A stretch of 19,904 nt of DNA from an uncultured archaeon (GCA_937896495.1 CALBNQ010000205.1:1-19904); one strand, 5' to 3'; counted from the first letter of the stretch, positions 1 to 8,545 are shown. Notes: generated by a model from the sequence alone, not told the origin. Numbers and translations: made by a program.

Positions 1-162
1 AAAAAATGATCCTTGAAAAAATATCTTCCAGATAAACAATACTATTACAAAATTTTATGAAAAATGAGTTTTGCTCACTATAATTTCTTATACCCCTTTA
101 AAAAATCTGAATAGTATTACATTTGATTTAGTTTATTCTTACAGAATTAGAAGAATTCTACT

Positions 163-606
163 CTAACATCCAAAATATTTCGCCCAACTACTATCTGCAA
201 ATTCACTTGTTTTGCAATGTCTAGTGGATATTTCTCCGTGACCTGATTTTAGAATATTTTCATTGATTATTTTACCATTACACATTACTAAACCAATTAT
301 TCTGTCATAACTCCCTTTAGTTTGTAAATCATCTTCATCTACTAAAACTGTAGATCCAACAGGACAAATTTTTGATAGGTATTCCATTGCTAAAACACCT
401 TCTTCATCATACGATTCAGGAGATGATACTAATGCAAATCTAACGGATTTATTATCAACTTTGATTGTATCTCCATCTATAATTTCGGTAACCTTTCCTG
501 TAATACATTGTGCTTCACCTGAACATCCTGAACCAAAAGGAATCGTAATTACTAAAACTCCTGCGATCACCAGGATCACTGGAATGATATATTTTATTGG
601 AAGCAT
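163..606 (-). CDS. Membrane-anchored staphylococcal-nuclease-like (SNase/TNase) protein
   Basis: Small exported or membrane-tethered protein of 147 residues with an SNase (OB-fold, Ca-dependent nuclease) domain. Residues 5-23 are a hydrophobic segment with short charged flanks, so the domain from about residue 33 should lie outside the cytoplasm. Visible SNase hallmarks are the DGDT motif (44-47), the strand with R56, an acidic pair at E68/E69 and R102, at the places of the family's catalytic Arg-Glu-Arg triad. Six cysteines (28, 34, 81, 109, 131, 147) are compatible with disulfides in an extracytoplasmic domain; this is inference. From memory, short SNase proteins of this layout are frequent in marine thaumarchaeal genomes. 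The substrate (DNA or RNA) cannot be told, and nuclease activity is not certain. Transcribed alone; the neighbouring zinc-ribbon gene is on the same strand 84 bp upstream. Confidence 0.8.
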   Translation of the reverse strand: MLPIKYIIPVILVIAGVLVITIPFGSGCSGEAQCITGKVTEIIDGDTIKVDNKSVRFALVSSPESYDEEGVLAMEYLSKICPVGSTVLVDEDDLQTKGSYDRIIGLVMCNGKIINENILKSGHGEISTRHCKTSEFADSSWAKYFGC

Positions 607-690
607 CTTATTCTAAATGAAAACCGCATCTAAAAAAACTTCATTTTATGAAATTATTATGTATTATTTTAAAAAATTTTTATTATGATT

Positions 691-879
691 TTAGAATTTT
701 GTTAATTTACATTCTTGTCCTTGTGTTCTACATTCTGAACAATACAATAAAGGAATTCTTGACTCTCCAATGTTTTTAAAATTTAAATGCGAATCCATAA
801 TGTGACCACATTCAGAATTTTGACATTTTGTATCTTTATTATCATAAAGTGTTTGAATTGATGATTCACCCATAATCAT
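691..879 (-). CDS. Small zinc-ribbon-like hypothetical protein
   Basis: A 62-residue protein, function unknown. It contains a CX4C pair (C19, C24) and a CX2C pair (C47, C50), plus C57, H26 and H31, the pattern of a small zinc ribbon. There is no signal peptide or membrane segment. The first in-frame ATG is at 879 and a second at 873 (residue 3); a weak AT-rich TATA-like stretch at about 897-908 would fit a leaderless transcript from either. The Cys spacing supports a real gene in spite of its small size. Zinc ribbons of this size in archaea can bind nucleic acid or protein, but nothing here decides which. Confidence 0.6.
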   Translation of the reverse strand: MIMGESSIQTLYDNKDTKCQNSECGHIMDSHLNFKNIGESRIPLLYCSECRTQGQECKLTKF

Positions 880-970
880 GTGTTTTTTTTGACAGTTAAA
901 TTATTTTCTAATTATTAAATAAGATTATAATTTTTGGAGAATCTCATTTTCTTTTAATGTGTTTTATGAA

Positions 971-1039
971 CTAGTATTGATCTCTGTTTATGACTCTTGC
1001 AATTTCTAATATTTTTTGATGATATATTGAGACATTCAT
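971..1039 (-). other. Possible 22-codon mini-ORF
   Basis: In the 254-bp gap 880-1133 a short minus-strand ORF runs from an ATG at 1039 to a TAG at 971. It has a helical-looking translation (YHQKILEIARVINRDQY) and a GGTGTGATT stretch just before the ATG that partly resembles a ribosome-binding site. An in-frame TGA lies two codons upstream of the ATG, so it is not the tail of a longer frame. It could be a microprotein, a decayed gene or chance. Confidence 0.15.
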
Positions 1040-1133
1040 TAATCACACCCATTTCACTTTTTCATTTTTTTGTCTATTCTGGATATCTTTTGTAAATGAT
1101 CAATTCTAAATACTAATAAAAAATCATACACTC

Positions 1134-1310
1134 ATGACGAAAACAATTAGTTGTAAAGATGCGGGAAAAGACTGTACTTGGTCAGCTTCAACAGAAACCG
1201 AAGAAGAATTGATGTCTCTAGTCACTAAACATGTTTTGGCAGAACACAAAGAAATTGAGTTGACATCTGAAAATATTTTAAATATCAAGTCATTAATCCA
1301 AGAAAAATGA
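1134..1310 (+). CDS. DUF1059 small metal-binding protein
   Basis: A 58-residue protein matching the DUF1059 pattern. An N-terminal C7-x6-C14 pair is followed by a TEEEL helix and H33-x4-H38, giving a plausible C2H2 zinc site. DUF1059 proteins are short, usually single-domain, and their biochemical role is not established. The ATG at 1134 follows an AT-rich TATA-like stretch (about 1107-1114), consistent with a leaderless transcript. It converges with leuS, whose stop lies 18 bp beyond its own stop. The opposite-strand frame across the same interval has no recognisable features and is taken as a shadow. Confidence 0.8.
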   Translation: MTKTISCKDAGKDCTWSASTETEEELMSLVTKHVLAEHKEIELTSENILNIKSLIQEK

Positions 1311-1328
1311 TTGCTGATTTTTAAAGTT

Positions 1329-4196
1329 TTATTCAATTAGTATTGCAGGTTTAAATGGTCTGGCATGCTTTGCTTTTTCTTTTGGATCATAGATATCTTC
1401 ATCTGATGCAGAAAATACTTGAATGTCTACATCAAACTCTTTTTTTCCAATACTTGTTAATTCTGAAGATAAGAATTCTTTTTCATTAAATTCTGTAGAT
1501 TCTAATTTCATAGCTTTAATCTCTTCGGATTCTGAATGTAAATCTTTAATTGTTTTTTGGACAAAGTTTGGCATCTTTTTAGCATCAGTAGTTTGGGGAT
1601 CTGCAATTAACTCTTTCATCACTACTCCCATATTGTTTTGACCGCCAACCATTATGTTAAGCATTTTATGATATATTTTAGATTTCATTTCATCTGAATT
1701 CACATAAAGTACAATTTTTTTTGGTGAAATTTTTGTGACTTTGAGAATATTTGTAATGTCTTCTATTGTTGATTTTAGTAAATCTTCAGATTGAATTGCA
1801 GTTGCATCAACTCTTTCTTTAGAATATTTTGGCCAAGATGATTTTGAAACAAGTCCTGAATTCTTTAATTTACTCCACATTTCTTCTGCAATATGTGGTG
1901 CAAATGGAGATAACATTGCAACTCTAATTGAATTTATTTGATGTAATATTCCAGACACATCTTTTCTTCCTTTTGCTTGAGTTCTTTTTGCATACCAATT
2001 CAAATCAGTTTCAAATGTAAATAAAATATCATGAAGTGCCTCACGTAATCTCATCTTCTGGATTGCTTCAGTAATTTCTAAAATTTTATTTTGAGTTTTA
2101 GATAAAATCCATTTATCCTCTATTTCTAATTCATTAATCGGATTATTTTTGAGCCTAGAACATTCTTCAAGGAGCGATTCTAATTTATTTTGGATTCCTG
2201 AAACTGAATCCATATTAAAATCCGCATCTTGAAGTAATTCTGCTGATGAGATAATTGCTAATCTTATAGGATCAGCACCATGATCTTTGATTGCTGTACG
2301 TAATGGGATAATGTTCCCCATACTTTTTGACATTTTTACCCCATCCATCATCACACTACCATTGACAACAATTTCTTGTGGCCAGAATTTTTTCTCAAAA
2401 ATTGCTACATGATTTAACACAAAAAATGATAAGTGATTTTGAACTAGGTCTCGACCTGAATGTCGTGAATCAACTGGATAGAAATAATCAAATTCATTTT
2501 TTATCATTTTTACTATTCCTTCAGAAATATTTGATACACTTGCAGCTGATTTTACATCCCCTTTGTTCAATAAAACATAGTCAAAAAATTCTCGAGTTAA
2601 ATTATCTGGAGTTACAGTTCCATCATTTACAAATCGTGAAATGGTATAATATGACATGTAAATTACACTATCAGACAATGATTCTACAATCCAATCTTTG
2701 TCCCATGGGAGTTTAGTTCCTAACCCTTGTTGTCTTGCACAAGCTCGTTCATGTAACCAATCGATAACCTCTTTGAATTCTGTTCTGATATTATTTGGTA
2801 GAATATTCATTTCATCAAAACAATTACGAGCTAGTTCTTTCCATTTTTCATCTCCATAATTCAAAAACCATTGGTTATTCAATATTTTTACAACACATTC
2901 TGCACCACATCTACATCGTACTGGAGCATTTTCAAGTATTGGGAATTTTTCTAAATGATTATTTCCTTCTAACCATTCTCTAATTTTCTCTCGTCCAAAT
3001 TGGACTTTCTCATTATTGAATTTGTCACATTTTTCATTTAACTTCCCATCTGTGAATTCTTTTAGATACAATTCTTTTGTTGCTTCTTCTAATTTTTCAT
3101 CTGATTGATTATCCACTCCTAATTTTTCACAAATCTCTTTTGCTGGATATTCTCCATATCCTTTAGTAACTATTATTGGAATTGGTTCAATTTTTGAGGC
3201 TAATTCATGATTATTGACCTTCAAATCCATCAATGCTTGATAATCTTTTGGAGCATGTGCAGGAACTGACATTACTAAACCCGTACCCATGCTAGGTTCT
3301 ACGAATTCAGCTGGCAATATTGGAATTTTTCTACCATCATGATTTTTGGCATACTTTCCAATGATTTGATTTCCTGGAATTTCACCAATTACTGAAACGT
3401 CTTTTTCAAAAAATGCAATTTTTTTTGCACAATCCTCAGAAACTATCCATACTTCATTATCTACTGAAACTTTTTTGTATAGGACATTTGGATTTATCCA
3501 CAAGTTTGTAATTCCAAAAATTGTTTCAGGTCTTAGTGTTGTTACTGGAAAAATAAACTCATCTAATACAAATTTAATTAAGAAATTTTTATCATCTATC
3601 TTTGGTTCAACGTCTCCCATTGTATCGTGTTGTGATACTGGGTTTTGATCAACTGGACACCATCCAACTGGATGACTTCCTTGAATTATTTTATTATTTT
3701 CTTTGAGTGTTGTTATTTGCCATTCGACAAATTTTTGATAACCTGGAACTATTGTTGTAAATTCTCTTCTCCAATCAATAGAGTAACCCATCTCAATCAT
3801 TCCTGACTTAATTTCTTCATGGAAATAATCTGCAATCTTAATTGGCTCAACAAATGTTTTGATATCTTCTTCTGAAACATGGTATACATTTCTTAATCCG
3901 TCAAGGATTTCTTTTTCCCCTGCTTGAATTCTTTTAGCCATCCCTAAAACTGGTGTTCCAGTATAATGAAATCCCATTGGAAATAAAACATTGTATCCTT
4001 TCATTCGATAAAATCTTGAATGAACATCAGCTAATGTGTATGTCCTTCCATGTCCAATATGTTGTGGTGAGTTTGGATATGGGTATGCAACTGTAATGAA
4101 TTTTTTTGGTTTTTCATTTGGATTTGTTTCAAAATCTTTTGATTCTTTCCATTTGGTTCTCCATTTGTTTTCTATTTCATTCCAGTTAATTTCCAT
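1329..4196 (-). CDS. leuS: Leucyl-tRNA synthetase, archaeal type
   Basis: Cytoplasmic class Ia synthetase that charges tRNA-Leu with leucine. The 955 residues are within the usual archaeal/eukaryotic LeuRS length. The class I signature HIGH is at 46-49, preceded by an AYPYPNSPQ stretch, and KMSKS is at 621-625. The inserted CP1 editing domain shows the threonine-rich TTLRPET (219-225) and VPAHAPKD ending at D318, the residues that hydrolyse mischarged tRNA. Residues from about 690 form the helical anticodon-binding domain, followed by an archaeal-type C-terminal extension ending ILIE. The gene starts 10 bp after the alaS stop with only a weak GGAT element upstream, so it is very likely cotranscribed with alaS. 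Confidence 0.97.
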   Translation of the reverse strand: MEINWNEIENKWRTKWKESKDFETNPNEKPKKFITVAYPYPNSPQHIGHGRTYTLADVHSRFYRMKGYNVLFPMGFHYTGTPVLGMAKRIQAGEKEILDGLRNVYHVSEEDIKTFVEPIKIADYFHEEIKSGMIEMGYSIDWRREFTTIVPGYQKFVEWQITTLKENNKIIQGSHPVGWCPVDQNPVSQHDTMGDVEPKIDDKNFLIKFVLDEFIFPVTTLRPETIFGITNLWINPNVLYKKVSVDNEVWIVSEDCAKKIAFFEKDVSVIGEIPGNQIIGKYAKNHDGRKIPILPAEFVEPSMGTGLVMSVPAHAPKDYQALMDLKVNNHELASKIEPIPIIVTKGYGEYPAKEICEKLGVDNQSDEKLEEATKELYLKEFTDGKLNEKCDKFNNEKVQFGREKIREWLEGNNHLEKFPILENAPVRCRCGAECVVKILNNQWFLNYGDEKWKELARNCFDEMNILPNNIRTEFKEVIDWLHERACARQQGLGTKLPWDKDWIVESLSDSVIYMSYYTISRFVNDGTVTPDNLTREFFDYVLLNKGDVKSAASVSNISEGIVKMIKNEFDYFYPVDSRHSGRDLVQNHLSFFVLNHVAIFEKKFWPQEIVVNGSVMMDGVKMSKSMGNIIPLRTAIKDHGADPIRLAIISSAELLQDADFNMDSVSGIQNKLESLLEECSRLKNNPINELEIEDKWILSKTQNKILEITEAIQKMRLREALHDILFTFETDLNWYAKRTQAKGRKDVSGILHQINSIRVAMLSPFAPHIAEEMWSKLKNSGLVSKSSWPKYSKERVDATAIQSEDLLKSTIEDITNILKVTKISPKKIVLYVNSDEMKSKIYHKMLNIMVGGQNNMGVVMKELIADPQTTDAKKMPNFVQKTIKDLHSESEEIKAMKLESTEFNEKEFLSSELTSIGKKEFDVDIQVFSASDEDIYDPKEKAKHARPFKPAILIE

Positions 4197-4206
4197 CTTC
4201 TTTCAT

Positions 4207-6876
4207 TTATCCTAAAATCATTGATTTTGCTTTGGCTATTGCTTCGTCTTTTTTAGATGTGTCTTTTCCTCCTCCTTGAGCAAATTTGGCATCTCCTCCA
4301 CCTGAACCTCCTAAAACTGATGCTATTTCTTTTGCAATCATGTCTGCATTTACGCCTGATTGTTCACCTGCAAATATCATTATTCGTATAGTGGGTCCTG
4401 CCTCAAAAATTCCACAAAATGCAGCATTGGCATCTTTAGCCACCAATTTTTTTCCAAAGTTTTGATGGAAAAAATCATCATAATTTTTGCTTGCAGTAAA
4501 ACATAGTTTATCTTTGGTACTGATTTCATCTGATTCTACTGATTCTCTTGATAAAATTTTTTCCAAGAGTCCTGGAATTTTTTCTCTAGTTTTTTGTTTG
4601 TTTTTCTCTCTTTGTTTTTCTAATTGTTGTTTTGTATTTTCCATTTCTTCTTTTCTTTTAGATTCTTTTTCTTGTTGTTTAACATAATCAAATGCATTTG
4701 GACCTGACACAAACTCTAAACGAACAACTCCATCTTGAATTCTTTTAGTTTTTGTAATTTTTATTAATTCAATATCTCCTGTTTTCTTTACATGAGTTCC
4801 ACCACAAGCTTCAATATCCTTATCTTCAATAGATACAATTCTTACTGATTTTACTGGAACAACTCCTCCTTGATAAATTCTAAATCCATATTTTTGTTCT
4901 GCAGTCCCTCTATCAAAGTATTCAACTGTAACTGGATAATTGTCTTTTACCATTTTGTTTGCAGCATCTTCAATTTCTTTTACTTGTTCATTACTAAGCG
5001 ATGAATGATGCGTAATGTCCAATCTTGCATGATCATCTTCTTTGAATGCAGAATGTTGCCATACCCATGAACCTAAAACATTCCTAGCTGACGTATTGAT
5101 AATATGAGTACTGGTATGATTTTTTGTAATGTTTGTACGTCTTGTTACATCTATTTTACATTGAACACTTTCTCCTTCTTTAGGAATGCCTCCTTTTAGT
5201 TTATGAACAATAATGTCTGCATGTTTATCTACATCTATCACTTCAAATCCAGAAATGGTTCCATGATCTGGTTCCTGTCCTCCACCTCGAGCATAAAATG
5301 ACGTCTTATCTAATACAACTTGATCATCAAATACTTTGAGAACTTTGGCCTCAAATTCCATGGGATCGTCTTTGTAAAATAGAGTATCTGTTTTGGGTAA
5401 TTGTTCCAACGGAAGTTCTGTAATTGTTTTTTTCTTTTCGGATTGATGCAAGTCTGATAATTTTGAATAAAATGATGATGGAATTTCTGTAATTGCATCT
5501 ACTTCTTTAAGATATTCTGGAGTAATTCCATCTGATTCATAAAATGTAATGAGTTCATCCACTGACGGTGTTCCTTTTTCACGAATTTTCTCTGCTTTTT
5601 TCTTCATGTGAACTTTAGATTCTTCATATCTTGCAGTTTCTATCTTGAGGATTTTTTTAACATCTTCTCTTTTTTCATCAAGTTCTGGATAGGTGTCTTT
5701 GAGATAATCAATATGCGAGTCAATCAAATCATCGATATCTAGATTAAGATTTAGTTTACTAACTGTTGCATTAATTCTTCTTAACATCATCCTGAGATTA
5801 TACCCTCCACCAACATTACTTGGAAGTGCTCCATCTGTAATTGCAAAAATCAAAGTACGTAGATGATCAGCAATCAGATACATTCCTTCCATTGGTGTGA
5901 TCATTTTGGATAACTGTTCATCTGTAATCCCTGCATTTTTTATTGCAAGACGTCTTACTTGGTTTAGATCATCGAAATGATCAATTTCTTTTGCAATTTC
6001 TGTAAAGTATTTTCGTAAAATTTCTGAATCAGAATCAATTCCGATTGTATTAAATAATTTCTCATTAATTGGACCAAAACAACAATCATACGCTGTAGGT
6101 GTTCCCATAGTTATCCATGCAAATCTTTCAAGACCTGCCCCCATGTCAATTACTCTTTGATCTAGTGTTGTATGTTGTCCTAACTCTCCTTGAAATTCTG
6201 TAAAAACTGCATTACCCAGTTCTAACCCTCTTACAAAGTATTCTAATGATGGTCCAAATGAACCTCCTCCTGCCCAAACATCTTCAACAAAAACCACTTC
6301 CTCTTTTTTAATTCCAAATTGATCAGTAAGTAATCTATAATCCAAATCAACACATTCATCTTTCCAATATCCTTGATTATTTGGAACACTGTGTTGTCCA
6401 ATCATACAGAAACTTGAAAAATGTCTTCCTGTAACCCCTACATTTTCTAAATCTTTGAATCTCAAACATGTTTGTGGGACAACTAATGGATTTGCAGGAA
6501 ATTCAAATACAACTTTTGAACCCATGATTCTTTGAAAATCAACAATTGATGCAATTGTAAAGTACAAATCATCTCGCCATCGACATACGACTGGATATCT
6601 ACTTACTGATGTATGATTATTTTTTACAAAAAATTCCTCAACTTGTTTCCATGCTTGTGTATAATCAAATCTCTTTGAAGTAGGTGGTTCTCCGATAAAT
6701 GAATAAGTGTCAGTTCCATCATCAGGACATAAATCTCGATCTGCATCCAAAGTCCAAAAAAATCTATTACATTTGATACATGCTTTTCTAACAAATCCTT
6801 GCTCTTGGAATAGTTTGACATTATAGTATTTGTCCGGATCTGATGAAAATTCTTTTAGAATTTCTTTTTTGTCCAA
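4207..6876 (-). CDS. alaS: Alanyl-tRNA synthetase, archaeal type
   Basis: Class II synthetase that charges tRNA-Ala and clears Ser/Gly-tRNA-Ala. The 889 residues include the archaeal N-terminal extension with C33-x2-C36 and C50, a zinc-knuckle remnant followed by SFIGEP. The catalytic core covers roughly residues 70-480, the editing domain has H587-x3-H591 and C691-x3-H695, a Lys/Glu-rich coiled coil (about 730-770) links on, and a glycine-rich C-Ala domain ends the protein. The start is TTG at 6876: no in-frame ATG lies nearby and an in-frame stop precedes it. A TATA-like TTAATAT on the minus strand (6898-6904) sits about 25 bp before the TTG, so transcription may begin at or very near the start codon. 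It heads an operon with leuS. Confidence 0.97.
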   Translation of the reverse strand: MDKKEILKEFSSDPDKYYNVKLFQEQGFVRKACIKCNRFFWTLDADRDLCPDDGTDTYSFIGEPPTSKRFDYTQAWKQVEEFFVKNNHTSVSRYPVVCRWRDDLYFTIASIVDFQRIMGSKVVFEFPANPLVVPQTCLRFKDLENVGVTGRHFSSFCMIGQHSVPNNQGYWKDECVDLDYRLLTDQFGIKKEEVVFVEDVWAGGGSFGPSLEYFVRGLELGNAVFTEFQGELGQHTTLDQRVIDMGAGLERFAWITMGTPTAYDCCFGPINEKLFNTIGIDSDSEILRKYFTEIAKEIDHFDDLNQVRRLAIKNAGITDEQLSKMITPMEGMYLIADHLRTLIFAITDGALPSNVGGGYNLRMMLRRINATVSKLNLNLDIDDLIDSHIDYLKDTYPELDEKREDVKKILKIETARYEESKVHMKKKAEKIREKGTPSVDELITFYESDGITPEYLKEVDAITEIPSSFYSKLSDLHQSEKKKTITELPLEQLPKTDTLFYKDDPMEFEAKVLKVFDDQVVLDKTSFYARGGGQEPDHGTISGFEVIDVDKHADIIVHKLKGGIPKEGESVQCKIDVTRRTNITKNHTSTHIINTSARNVLGSWVWQHSAFKEDDHARLDITHHSSLSNEQVKEIEDAANKMVKDNYPVTVEYFDRGTAEQKYGFRIYQGGVVPVKSVRIVSIEDKDIEACGGTHVKKTGDIELIKITKTKRIQDGVVRLEFVSGPNAFDYVKQQEKESKRKEEMENTKQQLEKQREKNKQKTREKIPGLLEKILSRESVESDEISTKDKLCFTASKNYDDFFHQNFGKKLVAKDANAAFCGIFEAGPTIRIMIFAGEQSGVNADMIAKEIASVLGGSGGGDAKFAQGGGKDTSKKDEAIAKAKSMILG

Positions 6877-6897
6877 TGTTGAGGATTTTATTCTCCG

Positions 6898-6904
6898 ATA
6901 TTAA
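6898..6904 (-). promoter_or_regulatory. TATA-like box of the alaS-leuS operon
   Basis: TTAATAT on the minus strand, centred about 25 bp upstream of the TTG start of alaS. This is the normal archaeal TATA-to-start-site distance. Confidence 0.5.
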
Positions 6905-6925
6905 GAATTGTCGATAAATGATACA

Positions 6926-6933
6926 TTAAATAT
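6926..6933 (+). promoter_or_regulatory. TATA-like box of the 6955 gene
   Basis: TTAAATAT is centred about 25 bp before the ATG at 6955, so the transcript is probably leaderless. This decides for ATG 6955 over the upstream in-frame TTG at 6949. Confidence 0.55.
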
Positions 6934-6954
6934 GATATCTAATTTAGTTTGTTC

Positions 6955-7464
6955 ATGTTTGGAAAAAAACCAGAACTCAAGGAAGGAACTTATGTTTTTT
7001 CTGTCAAAAAGAATGGTGATTTTAATGACTTTATTTTTGGTGCAGTAACTGGTATTGACGGAAAAAAAGTTGGAATAACTGGAGTAATTGTAAATCCTGT
7101 AGGCCTCAAAAATAAATTGGAACAAGGAAAAACTGGTGAACGTTCAAGAGAAATACTTGAAAATCCTACCCCTGATAATGTTGTATTGGCTTTGGTGTAT
7201 AGAGTAGAACATGAAAATTATTCTGGTATTTTAGATCTTGATTCTGATAAATGTGATTTAATCCCACCAAAAGTATTTGAAATGCTGGATGGTTGGATTC
7301 GTGAATCTCTTCCAGAATTTATCAATACTGTTCTATCTTTGCCTGCTGGAAATGATCGTGATGAAGCTAAACGTGTTTTGAAGCATAGGATGGACACTTT
7401 GGTCGATAAAAATCTGAAACGGACACTTTATTCTATTTGCCGTAGTTTAAAAATCCTTAACTAG
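6955..7464 (+). CDS. Conserved-looking hypothetical protein, 169 aa
   Basis: Not recognised. The soluble protein has no signal peptide or membrane helix. The N-terminal half (about residues 1-95) is rich in beta-type alternation and glycine, opening MFGKKPELKEGTYVF and resembling a small beta-barrel or sandwich. The C-terminal half (about 100-169) is helical, with the pattern GNDRDEAKRVLKHRMDTL and a basic end. The start is taken at ATG 6955 because of the TATA spacing; an in-frame TTG at 6949 would add two residues. It is divergent from alaS and 66 bp ahead of rpl12, with a hairpin and U-run at its stop codon, so it seems transcribed alone. The company of translation genes hints at a role there, but nothing in the sequence proves it. 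Confidence 0.75.
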   Translation: MFGKKPELKEGTYVFSVKKNGDFNDFIFGAVTGIDGKKVGITGVIVNPVGLKNKLEQGKTGERSREILENPTPDNVVLALVYRVEHENYSGILDLDSDKCDLIPPKVFEMLDGWIRESLPEFINTVLSLPAGNDRDEAKRVLKHRMDTLVDKNLKRTLYSICRSLKILN

Positions 7465-7478
7465 GATTTCTAGTTTTT
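7459..7478 (+). terminator. Hairpin plus U-run at the stop of the 6955 gene
   Basis: AACTAG (7459-7464) and CTAGTT (7470-7475) are perfect inverted arms around a 5-bp loop, followed by further T residues to 7478. The stop codon TAG lies inside the left arm. Archaeal termination mainly needs the U-tract, so the stem may be incidental. Confidence 0.45.
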
Positions 7479-7479
7479 A

Positions 7480-7511
7480 GGCATAATTTCTCTATAGTTT
7501 TATATTATGCC
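7480..7511. promoter_or_regulatory. Inverted repeat across the rpl12 promoter
   Basis: GGCATAAT (7480-7487) and ATTATGCC (7504-7511) are perfect 8-bp inverted arms with a 16-bp spacer. The right arm overlaps the end of the TATA box, the geometry of a repressor or activator site for a dimeric protein. No T-run follows, which argues against a terminator. Confidence 0.4.
7498..7506 (+). promoter_or_regulatory. TATA box of rpl12
   Basis: TTTATATTA is centred about 29 bp before the ATG at 7531, giving a leader of zero to a few bases. Confidence 0.65.
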
Positions 7512-7530
7512 CTAAGAAATTCTTGATACA

Positions 7531-7833
7531 ATGGAATATGTTTACGCTGCTTTACTTCTTCACAAACTAGACAAAGAAGTTAACGAGGCAAACCTCAGTT
7601 CAGTTGTTAAAGCATCTGGCGCTGAAGTTAATGAAGCTCAAGTTAAATCTCTAGTTGCAGCATTAGCCGATGTAAATATCGATGATGCAGTTAAAGCCGC
7701 ACCTGTAGCAGTTGCAGCAGCAGCCGCACCAGCAGCAGATGCAGCAGCCGGTGGTGAAGCTAAAGAAGAAAAGAAAGAAGAGCCTAAGAATGAAGAAGCA
7801 GCCATGGAAGGACTGTCTTCACTATTTGGTTAG
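7531..7833 (+). CDS. rpl12: Large-subunit ribosomal protein L12 (P1-type stalk protein)
   Basis: Acidic stalk protein that dimerises on L10/P0 and recruits translation GTPases. The 100 residues are typical. Residues 1-55 form the helical dimerisation domain, 56-74 an Ala/Pro hinge, 75-90 a charged Glu/Lys segment, and the C-terminus carries the archaeal/eukaryotic factor-binding motif GLSSLFG (94-100). In most archaea this gene follows L10 in the L11-L1-L10-L12 cluster. Here it is on the opposite strand, separated from L10 by a membrane-protein gene, and it has its own strong TATA promoter with a flanking dyad. Separate transcription may serve its higher copy number in the ribosome; this is inference. 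Confidence 0.97.
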   Translation: MEYVYAALLLHKLDKEVNEANLSSVVKASGAEVNEAQVKSLVAALADVNIDDAVKAAPVAVAAAAAPAADAAAGGEAKEEKKEEPKNEEAAMEGLSSLFG

Positions 7834-7912
7834 AAAAATATACTTTTTTCAATTTAATTTTGATCTTTATTTTTATCAATCTTAATTAGCATCAGTGTAC
7901 ATTTTTTATTGA

Positions 7913-8545
7913 TTGGTTGATTTTACGTTTCCTTTAGATGGGTTTATCAGTATTTTAGATTATTTGGGAACTGTTGCTTTTGCAATTACTGGAGCTTCCA
8001 AAGCAATTTTTCATAAGGCAGATATTTTTGGGATCATAGTTTTATCTACTGTTGTTGGAGTTGCAGGTGGCATTACACGTGATGTCATATTTGGACAATT
8101 TCCTATTGCCTTTTCTGATCCTATCTATGTTTCTTTAACTGTGCTTACTGGAATTGTGATGTTCTTTTTATTTTCGTATTTGAAAAAGAAAATGAATATT
8201 TGGTTAATTGTTGATGCTATTGGTTTAGGTGTATTTTCAATTATTGGTGCATCAATTGCATATCAATTAGTTGGAATGGATTTTCTTCCTATACTACTTG
8301 GAGGAATGATTACTGCAATAGGTGGTGGAATATTGCGTGATATTTTTGTTGGAGAAATACCTATTGTTTTTGTCAAAGAAGTGTATGCTGTGGCAAGTAT
8401 ACTTGGAATTGCAATTTTTTATCTTATATTATCTGTATCAGATGAAATTCAAATTGCATCCATTATTGGAATTATCTCTGCAACTGGAATTAGACTTTTG
8501 GCTATGAAATACAATTGGAATCTTCCCCGCGTTCGTGAAAACTAA
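7913..8545 (+). CDS. TRIC/UPF0126 family seven-helix membrane protein
   Basis: Integral membrane protein of 210 residues with about seven hydrophobic helices. Two internal repeats are visible: LDYLGTVAFAITGA (15-28) with GGITRD (52-57), and VDAIGLGVFSIIGA (100-113) with GGGILRD (137-143). These pairs are the hallmark of the UPF0126 family (YicG/YadS-like), whose fold matches TRIC cation channels; some bacterial members have been linked to amino-acid transport. The substrate is unknown here. The start is TTG at 7913, the only plausible start in frame before the first helix; a TATA-like TTAATTAG at 7882-7889 is about 27 bp upstream, so it probably has its own promoter rather than depending on rpl12. 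It converges with rpl10. Confidence 0.85.
   Translation: MVDFTFPLDGFISILDYLGTVAFAITGASKAIFHKADIFGIIVLSTVVGVAGGITRDVIFGQFPIAFSDPIYVSLTVLTGIVMFFLFSYLKKKMNIWLIVDAIGLGVFSIIGASIAYQLVGMDFLPILLGGMITAIGGGILRDIFVGEIPIVFVKEVYAVASILGIAIFYLILSVSDEIQIASIIGIISATGIRLLAMKYNWNLPRVREN

Noticed and set aside
1..162. Possible gene end at the left edge (frame stopping with TAA at 33-35)
   Set aside because: Only about ten codons are visible in an AT-rich stretch, with nothing to identify them; no other structure was found before 163.
1124..1336. 70-codon minus-strand frame over the DUF1059 gene
   Set aside because: The opposite strand encodes a protein with the DUF1059 Cys/His pattern, so this frame is its shadow.
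4487..4687. 66-codon plus-strand frame inside alaS
   Set aside because: Its hydrophobic-looking translation is the reverse of the Lys/Glu-rich coiled coil of AlaRS.
7690..7760. Alanine-rich repeat in rpl12
   Set aside because: It is the normal flexible hinge of L12/P1 stalk proteins, not an unusual repeat.
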